In this document: piece by piece, positions 44,872 through 54,500 of the stretch
How the letters are laid out: each line of letters opens with the position of its first letter
Position numbering within the stretch: position 1 is the first letter of the stretch
Position numbers and translations under genes: made by a program
Origin: Lachnospiraceae bacterium
GTDB lineage: Bacteria; Bacillota; Clostridia; Lachnospirales; Lachnospiraceae
Reading direction: 5' to 3'
Assembly (NCBI GenBank): GCA_024697225.1
Contig: JAILGA010000131.1
Span: 1 to 59,593 of the forward strand
Length of the DNA stretch: 59,593 nt
The notes under the pieces: model-generated
Databases searched by the model: none
The model's input: only the letters and a program-made list of their open reading frames with translations
What the model was told of the DNA's origin: nothing

Positions 44872-45023
44872 AAATTCTTAATGGTGCCGGGCGTAATAAG
44901 TATGGGAGTTTGCAGTCAAATAAAGCATTGATTTAGTAGGAACATTTAAAAAGGCTCTGTCACCTTAACAGCGGGTCTGGTTCTCTTTTTAGTAGATTTA
45001 CAATATTATCAAAGAGTATGACT

Positions 45024-45209
45024 ATGAAAAAAGCAACCGTGAATTCAAATAAAAAGATAGCGCGTGAGTTTATCAAACAACACAATCCTTACAAAAAACC
45101 GCAACCCATAGGCTATGATGTAAGAGCGTATCTTAATTATGTTGAGGAAAACGGCATTAACAAGTTAAGCATTCCTCAGGATTTGATACAGCGGTTTGCG
45201 AAAACATGA
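45024..45209 (+). CDS. Small basic protein, unknown
   Basis: A 61-residue basic protein (KKIAREFIKQHNPYKKPQ, GINKLSIPQDLIQRFAKT). AAAGAG lies eight bases before ATG 45024; ATG 45018 is in frame two codons earlier. A strong terminator follows directly, which supports a real short gene. I do not recognise the family. Confidence 0.55.
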   Translation: MKKATVNSNKKIAREFIKQHNPYKKPQPIGYDVRAYLNYVEENGINKLSIPQDLIQRFAKT

Positions 45210-45216
45210 GTCACAT

Positions 45217-45249
45217 AGCGCTTCGACTTCGGTCGGAGCGCTTTCTCTT
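45217..45249 (+). terminator. Rho-independent terminator with UUCG loop
   Basis: AGCGCT-T-CGAC, loop TTCG, GTCG-G-AGCGCT, followed by TTTCTCTTT. It sits eight bases after the stop of the small gene. The 411-base gap 45210-45620 holds this hairpin, two more hairpins and an extended -10; I see no gene in it. Confidence 0.88.
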
Positions 45250-45264
45250 TATCCGAAAAAAGGC

Positions 45265-45303
45265 CCCCTGCCGATTTCATAAATCACCGGCAGGGGAGTT
45301 TTA
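45265..45303. terminator. Second GC-rich terminator
   Basis: CCCCTGCCG pairs with CGGCAGGGG across a short loop that itself pairs (ATTT/AAAT), followed by AGTTTTAG. The AAAAAA just before it could make it work on the minus strand as well. Confidence 0.75.
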
Positions 45304-45308
45304 GTTTA

Positions 45309-45353
45309 CATAATATTCTCAACTTAAAGACATTGCACCTTCGGTTGGGAGTA
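45309..45353. repeat. Long imperfect inverted repeat in the gap
   Basis: AATATTCTCAAC pairs with GTTGGGAGTATT allowing two G-U pairs, with a 20-base loop, followed by TTAT. It may be a third terminator or a remnant of a small mobile element. I see no coding remnant nearby that I can name. Confidence 0.4.
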
Positions 45354-45528
45354 TTTTATGCCGCGAAAGGCATAGCAGGCTTCTTTGATATGTCTTTCGT
45401 ATGGATCACCATGTTCTGTGTCAAAGCGAACTTAAGCAGGATAGACCGCTTACCACGAGAATACAGAGTACCGGCTGGAGAATCGAAGATGCGGAATACA
45501 ATTCCCGAATGAATTTCGGCGAGATCCG

Positions 45529-45537
45529 TGGTATAAT
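45529..45537 (+). promoter_or_regulatory. Extended -10 promoter for the flavoprotein-fumarase operon
   Basis: TGGTATAAT is an extended, consensus -10 element. No good -35 is present, as is common for extended -10 promoters. The first gene starts at 45621. Confidence 0.5.
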
Positions 45538-45620
45538 AAACAGATTACGGGAGATGTGAAGCAACGGAGCAATCCGTGGACAGCATAAAGTTTTTGCCAG
45601 ATCCATCCGGAGGTTCGATC

Positions 45621-46631
45621 ATGAAGATAAATATCTATTACGGCGCGAGGGGCATGATAGACGATCCCACGCTCTCAGTCCTGTCCGTGATGACCGGAGT
45701 TCTGAAGGAATTAAATGTTCAGGTGCGGCAGTATAATCTGTATGAGGATAAGAACAATATAACCGCCCTGCCCGGAACCCTCAGGGAAGCCGACGGGATA
45801 ATACTCGCGGGGACCGTGGAATGGTACGGCGTGGGCGGTTATCTGATGCAGTTTCTTGATGCATGCTGGCTTTACGGGGACAAAGAGAAGATCTCGACTC
45901 TGTATATGGCACCTGTCGTGATGTCCACGACATACGGCGAGCGTGAGGGCAAGACAAATCTGGAATCGGCATGGGAGATCCTGGGGGGTCTCGTGTGCAG
46001 CGGCATATGCGGTTATATCGCGGATACGGCCACTCTGGAATCCAGCACGGAATACAGAAAGCTTATAGAGAAGAAAACGGAGAACATTTACCGCACCATC
46101 AGCCAGAAGTATTCGTGTCTGCCTGCCAGCAATCAGGCTGTCAAGCAGAAGATAGCCGTACCGAGGAGCGTCAGTCTTACGCCCCAGGAGTCAGAACAGC
46201 TCTCGCATTATGTCTCTGACGACAATTACGTTCATAAGCAGAAGGAAGATATAAAGGAGCTGACAGATCTGTTCAGGGGTATGATGGACCGGGAACAGAA
46301 GACGGAGAGCGATGATGAATTCCCGGAGCTTCTTGCGGGCAGATTCAAGCCGATGGCCGGAGTCAGGGCCGATTACAGGATCGTGTTCACTGATAAGCCC
46401 GGTAGTACGCCGTTGCTGATAAAGATAGATGGTTCCAAGTGCGAATATGATCATGACGCTGATTCTGTCACTGATGCCACGCTATCGATGTCCACCGATC
46501 AGATGAGAGAGATCACCGGCGGGAGGATCACCTTCCAGAGAGCGTTCATGGAGGGGAATATCAAGATGAAGGGCGATTTCACGCTTTTAAGAAATCTGGA
46601 TCAGATATTTGCTTTTAAGGAGGGATCATGA
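45621..46631 (+). CDS. Flavodoxin/NADPH-dependent FMN reductase-like protein with SCP2-like C-terminus
   Basis: A protein of about 336 residues. The first ~190 residues have a flavodoxin-like fold (KINIYYGARG, DGIILAGTVEWYGVGGYLMQFLDACW). The last ~100 residues (FKPMAGVRADYRIVFTD, SVTDATLSMSTDQMREITGG, RAFMEGNIKMKGDF) match the SCP2 sterol-carrier pattern that binds hydrophobic ligands. The role is unknown; a redox protein acting on a lipid-like substrate is possible. GGAGG lies before ATG 45621. The next gene overlaps its stop. Confidence 0.8.
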   Translation: MKINIYYGARGMIDDPTLSVLSVMTGVLKELNVQVRQYNLYEDKNNITALPGTLREADGIILAGTVEWYGVGGYLMQFLDACWLYGDKEKISTLYMAPVVMSTTYGEREGKTNLESAWEILGGLVCSGICGYIADTATLESSTEYRKLIEKKTENIYRTISQKYSCLPASNQAVKQKIAVPRSVSLTPQESEQLSHYVSDDNYVHKQKEDIKELTDLFRGMMDREQKTESDDEFPELLAGRFKPMAGVRADYRIVFTDKPGSTPLLIKIDGSKCEYDHDADSVTDATLSMSTDQMREITGGRITFQRAFMEGNIKMKGDFTLLRNLDQIFAFKEGS

Positions 46632-47038
46632 AAAAGGACGACTGCATTTTCTGTAAACTGGCCGGCGGAGACATTCCGACCAATACCATATACGAGGACG
46701 ACAGCTTCAGGGCTATCCTGGACAACGGACCGGCCACAAGAGGGCATACCCTGATCATTCCGAAGGATCACAGTGACGATCTTTTCTCTCTTCCCGATGA
46801 GACGGCGGCCGGAGCGATAAAGCTGGCAAAAAGGATCGCGGACAGGATGAAGGAGAAGCTGTCCTGCGACGGCGTGAATCTTGTACAGAACAATGGAACG
46901 GCAGCAGGACAGACTGTCATGCATTTTCACCTGCACGTGATCCCCAGATATACTAATGACGGACAGAGAATTCTCTGGAAGCCCACGGAGCCTTCGACAG
47001 AAGAATTGCGTCAGGTGAGGGAGGAACTGGCATTTTGA
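46628..47038 (+). CDS. HIT-family nucleotide hydrolase
   Basis: A 136-residue histidine-triad protein: CIFCKLAGGDIPTNTIYEDD at the start and the catalytic triad MHFHLHVIPRY near residue 98. It hydrolyses nucleoside phosphoramidates or dinucleotides. The ATG overlaps the previous stop (ATGA) and follows AAGGAGG. The fumarase alpha gene begins inside its stop codon. Confidence 0.95.
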   Translation: MKKDDCIFCKLAGGDIPTNTIYEDDSFRAILDNGPATRGHTLIIPKDHSDDLFSLPDETAAGAIKLAKRIADRMKEKLSCDGVNLVQNNGTAAGQTVMHFHLHVIPRYTNDGQRILWKPTEPSTEELRQVREELAF

Positions 47039-47877
47039 GAGAGGTAGAGCTTTCCCGCATCACTCAGGTGGTGCGGGATCTGTGTATAGAGGCTAATCTG
47101 AAGCTTTCTCCTGACATGGAGAAGGCTGTCAGAGAGGCGGCGGGTAAAGAGAGAAACCCTTTGGGTGTGCAGATACTGGCACGCCTGGGGGAGAATCTGG
47201 ATATCGCGGGAAGAGAGGAGATACCCATTTGTCAGGACACGGGGATGGCTGTGGTCTTTGTCGAACTTGGACAGGACGTTCATCTTACGGGCGGCGATCT
47301 GACAGATGCCGTGAATGAAGGCGTCAGACGCGGTTACACTGAGGGGTATCTTCGCAAGTCGGTCGTGAAGGACCCGTTAAGGAGAGAGAATACGGGGGAC
47401 AACACCCCTGCCGTCCTGCATGTGAAGATCGTCCAGGGTGAAAATGTGCGCATAACCGTGGCACCAAAGGGTTTTGGAAGCGAGAATATGAGCCGACTTT
47501 TCATGCTAAAACCCGCTGACGGCGAGGATGGCGTAATGGAAGCAGTGGTCGGCGCCGTGAGAGATGCGGGACCAAATGCGTGCCCTCCCGTGGTGGTCGG
47601 TGTCGGGATCGGCGGTACGGTGGAAAAATGTACGCTGCTGGCAAAGGAAGCGCTTCTTGTGCCGACGGGAAGGCGTTCCGAAAAAGAGCATATAGCGCGC
47701 ATGGAGACAGAACTTCTTGCCAGAATAAATGCCCTGGGCATAGGGCCGGCAGGTCTTGGGGGAGATGTCACGGCGCTGGATCTCCATATAAAGACATTCC
47801 CGACACATATCGCCGGGCTTCCGGTGGCGGTAAATATGTGCTGTCATGTCAACAGACATGCATCGGCGGTTGTTTAA
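47035..47877 (+). CDS. Fumarate hydratase class I, alpha subunit
   Basis: A 280-residue subunit of the two-subunit, iron-sulfur fumarase (or a related tartrate/hydro-lyase). It has the cluster cysteines in PICQDTGMAVVF, GPNACPPVVVGVGIGG and TVEKC, with APKGFGSENMSRLFML. The start is TTG 47035, overlapping the HIT stop, after GGGAGGAA. The beta subunit follows after 40 bases. Together they interconvert fumarate and malate. Confidence 0.93.
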   Translation: MREVELSRITQVVRDLCIEANLKLSPDMEKAVREAAGKERNPLGVQILARLGENLDIAGREEIPICQDTGMAVVFVELGQDVHLTGGDLTDAVNEGVRRGYTEGYLRKSVVKDPLRRENTGDNTPAVLHVKIVQGENVRITVAPKGFGSENMSRLFMLKPADGEDGVMEAVVGAVRDAGPNACPPVVVGVGIGGTVEKCTLLAKEALLVPTGRRSEKEHIARMETELLARINALGIGPAGLGGDVTALDLHIKTFPTHIAGLPVAVNMCCHVNRHASAVV

Positions 47878-47917
47878 GCTGAAAATGACGGCTTAACATC
47901 AGCATACAGGAGAAAAC

Positions 47918-48448
47918 ATGGATGAGATAAGACTGACACTTCCTCTTGAGAACGGCGATGAATGGAAAAAGCTCAGGGCAGGGGACAGCGTCCTTATATC
48001 GGGGACTATGTATACCGCAAGGGACGCCGCTCACAAGCGCATGACAGAGCTTCTTGAAAAGGGCGACAAACTGCCCTTTGATATCGCCGGACAGACTATA
48101 TATTATCTTGGACCCTCACCTGCAAAGCCAGGACAGGTGATCGGTTCCGCGGGCCCCACCACATCCACGAGGATGGATAAATACACCCCCGGACTCCTTG
48201 ATCTGGGGCTTAAGGGGATGATTGGCAAAGGCCGCCGCTCCGCGGAGGTGATCGATGCGATGAAAAGGAACGGGGCGGTTTACTTTGCGGCCATCGGCGG
48301 AGCCGGTGCGCTTTTGTCCAAAGCGATAACAAAGGCTGAAGTCATCGCCTGGGAGGATCTCGGGACAGAGGCGGTGCGCAGGATCACGGTCAATGATTTT
48401 CCAGCCATTGTAGTTATCGATTCACAGGGTAATAACCTGTACGACTAA
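47918..48448 (+). CDS. Fumarate hydratase class I, beta subunit
   Basis: A 176-residue subunit with the family marks ISGTMYTARDAAHKRM, GPTTSTRMDKYTPGLLDLGLKGMIGKG and the closing VNDFPAIVVIDSQGNNLY. It completes the active site with the alpha subunit. ACAGGAGAAAAC precedes the ATG. The TAA stop overlaps the -35 of the next gene's sigma-D promoter. Confidence 0.94.
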   Translation: MDEIRLTLPLENGDEWKKLRAGDSVLISGTMYTARDAAHKRMTELLEKGDKLPFDIAGQTIYYLGPSPAKPGQVIGSAGPTTSTRMDKYTPGLLDLGLKGMIGKGRRSAEVIDAMKRNGAVYFAAIGGAGALLSKAITKAEVIAWEDLGTEAVRRITVNDFPAIVVIDSQGNNLYD

Positions 48449-48473
48449 AGAAATGTGCGGTATATGCCGATAA
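48446..48473 (+). promoter_or_regulatory. Sigma-D (sigma-28) promoter of the giant secreted protein
   Basis: TAAA (48446-48449), 16 bases, GCCGATAA (48466-48473). The -10 is a perfect FliA consensus and the spacing equals that before the flagellin gene. An inverted repeat (TATGTGG / CCACATA, 48475-48498) lies at the transcript start. The gene starts at 48529. Confidence 0.72.
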
Positions 48474-48528
48474 ATATGTGGATGCGTATAACCACATAAA
48501 TGAGTATGACTCCGCACAGGTGAAGCCT

Positions 48529-51500
48529 ATGACATCAAGCAGAACTATGAATATAAAGAATTTCCTGCGCCGCGCTCTGGCGCTTTTTCTCGTTTGGGTA
48601 ATGTATATGCCGAACAGCCTTTCGCAGTACATCGGAACCGCGCCGATGGTGGCGGAGGCGGAAGAGGACATGTTCGACGACATGGAACTGGAGGTTAACT
48701 TCTTCAGGATAGCCGGAGAAGATACGGTTTCCAGGTTTCAAAAGGTCAGCTTGAATTCCGGATGGGAGCTGGTGGGAACTCCCACGATCGCATATGTGCC
48801 GGGGAGAACAGGCAACAACGGCAATTCGTCATCTTTTGATTTTCTTACGATCGAGCGTATAGATGGTGAGGAACGTGCTTTCAATGCGATCGTTAGTAAA
48901 GACGTAGTGAATGACGAGGATGTATACGGAAGCGCCAAGGTCACGGTAAGCGCCAGGAAAATCCTGGGAGGAAGCGTACAGAGTCAGACCATAACCGTCA
49001 ATTACAGGGAACTGGTGCCCGTTCCCAATGGGAATACCAGGACTTACGACGGTACAGAGCAGTATGGTCTTGATGATTCGCAGAGAATTGTGGACGGCGT
49101 CACTGCGATAGTATATAAAACCGGAGAGTACAGAGCCAAGGATGCCGGATCCTACAGCTTTTCCATAAGACTGACAAACACCTCGCGTTTTGCCTGGGGG
49201 CTGGAAAACTATGTAAACAGAAAGATAGCGGAGCTCACAGTGGATCTCGAGGGGTCGAATGCCATAAACTGGGCCATCAATAAAGCAGCCGGTTACGGAA
49301 ATCTGATCCCCGATATCACCACGGTCACGGATTGCACCACCTCAAGCAACAATGACGGATCCTTCAGGGTCAGGAAAGACAATGCCGACTTTTCACTTGA
49401 GTACCGCAGGTACAGGAGCGACCGCGATCCCGCAGACGACAGCGGCTGGATGCTCATAACCGAGAAGGAAGGTCTGGACGGCATTCAGGAGAATCTGGGG
49501 GCCGGAGAATACGAAGTCAGATATGCCGCTGACAGGAATCATGAGACCCATGGCAAGTCAACCATGGATATCACCCTGGATGCAAGCCAGAAGAAAAAAG
49601 CCGTCATCAAGCCCTTCAAGCCGCAGGATGCCAGAGTGATCATAGAAGGCACCGCAAAATACGGAGCGAGACTTGTTGCCAAGGTCGTGACCGGGAGCGG
49701 CTCCCTGGTTGAGTTCAATAATGCGCTGAATTATACCTGGTACAGAAAGCCCAGGGGGGAGGTAGCATATACTGCATCACCGATCCAGATCGGAACCACC
49801 TACAATGTGACGGATGTTGATGTGGGCGGTACGTTGATGGTGGTGGTAACGGCAAAGAATCCGGAGAATCTGGATCTCTCGCTCATGCATGAAGCAAGTG
49901 TCGACTTTGCGGAGACCGAGGAGGTCAGGAAATCAGACGGACCCGCTATGACAAGGGTCTCCGTTCTCAATCATATTGAGAATTATGTTGATAACTCCAG
50001 GGATACGGATGCTGTGGTATATTTTTACAATACCGGTACGAACACATATGAGTATTCGAAATCGGATCTGTTCCCTGACGGCGATACCTTTGTCGTGGCA
50101 CTTTCCGACAATAAATGGACAGTCACTGAGCCCGGTACATATTATATCCGTATTGTGGGAGATGATGGGCATGAACCCAGTGCAAGCACCTCCGTGGAGA
50201 TCAAGAGGATACATCACATCGTATATGACGGCAATGACGGCGGCGTGACTCCTTTGGCGGTATTGAAGCAGGCGGAAGGAATCATAGAGGAGACTGCCGA
50301 TGAGCTCGGTACACTTGTGAGGCCCGAAGATCCCACACGTGTAGGATATATCTTCGACGACTGGTACAAGGAGCCCGAATGTACCAGCAAATACGATTTC
50401 AACAGTCAGGCAACGGATGCCTTCACCCTTTATGCCAACTGGATCTATGCACCTTTTGATGACAGATTCTATCCGGTGATAGTGCCGGAGAGAACTCCTC
50501 ACAACCTGACGCAGGACATCGCAAAGGTGCGGTACGGAGATGTGCTGCAGATCCTGCTTCCGAACGGATTCAATTACGATAAGCTCAATGACTCTGATGT
50601 GATCCATTACCAGTGGACCCGCGGAAAGGAAGGAAATACATACAAGGAGGAGATCGAAGCCGCAGAGGGAGGCACCGGCACCAAAAACGTGAGTGAACTC
50701 AAGGCAGCTTCGGGCATCAACCGGAGACTGCTCGGAACCTATACCCTCGGATATGAGGATGTGCTCGAGGGTAATGTCAGCTGTTATATATACTCTGAAA
50801 TGGACGGCAGGACCGATGAAGAGGAGCGGATCAAGCAGAGCAATTTTGCCCAGTATGTAGGAAAAGCGGTCATTGAACTGAAAACGGATATGGTGGCTTC
50901 AAGGCCCTCCAGAAAATACATCCCCGATGACAGGAGCGTGGATGAGCTGGTGCTTCTGGCAACGGCTTCGCCCGCGGAATCATCGCAGGTAAAGAACAAC
51001 GATCCCGATATAAAGATCACCTTCAGAGAATCCACAGAGGACGATGAGGAGATCTTTAAGGACGGCAGCGGTGCCAGGATGGAGTTTAATACCCCTTACG
51101 CCGGCACCAACAAATTTATCACCGTCACCTTCTATGACTCCAGAAGCAGCGAGGCTCCTCTCGATGTATTTATAGAATGGGCGGAAGATAACGAGCTTCT
51201 CTATTTCCCCAAAGAGGTTTATGACGTGACCGTCAAAAGAGAGAGCGACCTCAGACCGCGCGGAGACATCACCGAGGCGGAGCAGTCGTTTGCCTGGAAG
51301 GAGGCCTACGGCAGCCTTGATGCCCCCGATGACGGAGTGGCATGGAGCGGCGAGGACGGCAGACTTCTCTACGTACCCAGGCATATGCCGTTAAACAAGA
51401 AGGAGCTGCTGGACATGGTCGTGGAGTCGTGGGTGCCGGAAGCGGCTCTTGTGAGTGCTGACAGCATCATACTTGAGATGGCCGATCCCGGCGATACCGG

Positions 51501-54500
51501 CTTTGAATGGGATGGAAACGAGGGCATGTCCTCAGGACAGAAGAACAGGACTATCACTTTTTCCATCAAAGCGGATCCTTACTCGGTCAATCGCGATGAC
51601 ATCATGGAATATGAGGCATTTGCGGGCGGTGAGGATTTCACATTCAGGATAAGGACCACTCAGACGGGCGTCCAGCGTCTGAGCTTTGACAAAAAATGGT
51701 TCAGTGAGGACTATGATGAGCCCACGCTGGTCAAAAATTATATAGACACCACTACAAAGGATGCCGAATACATCAGTAACGGCAATCGCTTCCTGGTGCC
51801 TGTAAGTTATTTCAACTCAAACGGATTCGAATATGTAAGCGGGGCAGGCATTACATGGCCTCTTGATCTTCACAGCAAGATCGAGTGGGAGAGCTCCGAC
51901 CCGGGTGTTGCCGCTGTTGTGAACACCGACACGAGGCAGCAGGGCGGCGCGATCCTTCCGGGAGGAAGCATCACGCTCATGGGCATCGGAACGACCACGA
52001 TCACTGCAAAGATAAGCTACAACAACGTGGACAGGCTGTTAAACAGCAAGGGAAAGCCCGAGGAAGAAAGAGTGAGCTATGTACTCATAGTGACCGCCAC
52101 GGAAGTACCGCCTCCGCCTTCCGAACCGGAGAATACGGCGTATTATCTGCCGAAGGTTTATGAGCCTGTGTACGACGGCACCGAAAAGACCGGCGTGACG
52201 GCGGCAGACGGCTATGAGCAGTATTACATCCTAAGCGGTGTGACAAAGGCAGTGAACGCAGGTACCTACAGAGCGATAGCCACGCTGAAGACCGGTTATT
52301 GCTGGAGAGTCGGTACGAGAGTCGGACAGACAAGGATAACCGACAGAAATTACAGAGACCGCATAAATATTTATTGGAACCTGAAAAAGGCACCGAATAA
52401 CGAGGTTCCGTCCCTTGTGGGACACAACCCGTCCACTGATGCGAATGATGACGGCTGGATAGAGCGTTCCGAGACGTCGCCGTCAAGGCTGATGAATGAG
52501 ATGGAGTACAACGATGACTATTCAAAGGTCATAAACAACTGGGGCTGGCAGGGCTGCAGCGGAACCAGGATAAGCGGACTGGCGCCCGGAACATATTACG
52601 TGAGGTATAAGGAAAAGGATAACTATGAGGCGAGCCCCTGGACGGAGGTCACTATCAATACGATTTATCTGGTCAGATTTGAGACCAGGGTGAGCTCGAT
52701 CATAAGCACGGTATACTACGACACGTATCCGGAGAGGATAAAGACAGGCAGCGGTTCTGTCCTTGAACTGTACTGGCCCGATAACGAGAGACTCTATGAG
52801 CCGTCGGTGGCGGCCATGCCCGAAGGCTGGTATGATATGCGTCTGTTCGGATGGATGGTCGATGACGGATCTTTCTGGGATTTTGATGATCCCGGACATT
52901 TCCTGGTCACAAGCAGCGTGACGCTCTCGGCCAACTGGGTGCCTATAGATTATGAAATAACCTATGACTATGATGACGCGCTGGATTGGGAGATCTCGGC
53001 GGAAAATCCGCTCTCTTACAATGTTGAATCCGGTGTGATAACACTGAACGATCCATACCGCAAGGCTTATAAGTTCATGGGATGGACATGTGCCGAGCTG
53101 GGAATTAATTCCCCGATATTGAATCTTTCCTTTGATCCTCAGGTTATCGGCACGCCGGATGCAAGCGGAAAGAGTCTTCTGGGACCGTTGGAATTCAGAG
53201 CGTTCTGGAAGCCCCGCGCCGCAAAACCCGAGGCCAATCCGGCAGGAGGGGAATATACGGCCACCTTTGACGTGGCGCTTACCTGCGAGACGCCCGGTGC
53301 GGTCATTTATTACACGATAGACGGTTCGGAACCCGACAGCAACAAGAGGCTCTATGTGGGGTCGATACCCATTGAGCGCACCACTACCCTCAAGGCTATC
53401 GCCTATGCCGATGAACTGGCGGAGAGTGAGATACTGGAGGTTGTCTATACCATCAGACAACCGGGATATTCATCTACGGTGAGACGCATAATCGTCCAGC
53501 CGGAGAAGATGACGATGATCGCCACCAGCACGGAGCAGCTCGTTGAAGCGACGCTGATACCCGAAAACGTGAAGCACGGTGATCTCATCTGGACCAGCGG
53601 GAATACGGATATCGTTCAGGTAGTACCCGGTAAGGAGGGCTCGCTGCAGGCCAATCTTACACCTCTAAAGGCGGGAAGCACCTATGTGACCGTGCGGGAG
53701 GAGGAGAGCGGTGTCGAGACGAGATTCAGCGTTACTGTAGCCAAACGCGGATCCTCCGCCTGGGTGCCCGTAAAAGCGGTAAAGCTTTCGGGCAACACAC
53801 TGCTCCTGCGAGCAGGCGGCTCTACGAGGCTCACATATGATGTAGTACCGTCAAACGGAACGGATTATATAGCCGTGTGGAAGTCGAGCGATACATCTGT
53901 CGCGGTCGTGGAAGCAGACGGTGTCGTCACGGCAGTGCAAAAGGGAAAAGCCACGATAGATCTGGAGATCTATACTTACGGCTATCAGGAACTGGTGGCA
54001 AGGCAGGAGTGCATAGTGACAGTTGAAGGTTCTTCTCTGGTACAGGGCATCACCATAGAACCCAAGGAGATCTCGCTTACTGCTCCCGTCGGCTCATCGA
54101 TAACGGGAGGAACTGCCCAGCTGACTGCTGTGGTGTATCCGGATGATGCCGCAAACCGCACTATACTCTGGAGTGCCGACAAGCCGGGGTATGTGACTAT
54201 AGACGCGCATGGGCGTGTTACCGCACTCAGAGCGGGAGAGGTATTTATCACCGCAAGCTCTGCCGACGGCGCAACGGATGATGACGGAAAGCCGGTCTGT
54301 GCCACTATACGCGCCACGATAACACAGGAGGTCGCTGCGACTGATCTGGCCGATTACAAGAGATACCACAACAATATGGAACCAGGTGAGGAATTCTGGA
54401 TCGGCGCGATTCCGGCGTGTACCTTCACCGGATCCGGCATAAAACCCGAGCCGAATGTGTATTATGGCGCGAAGCGCCTTGTGTACGGCGAAGATTATAA

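Noticed and set aside
45310-45530. Insertion-sequence remnant
   Set aside because: Short peptides can be read here but none resembles a transposase, and no terminal repeats with target duplication were found.
52522-53460. 312-codon minus-strand frame inside the giant secreted gene
   Set aside because: It is contained in a continuous plus-strand gene with repeat domains; no ribosome site or known pattern.
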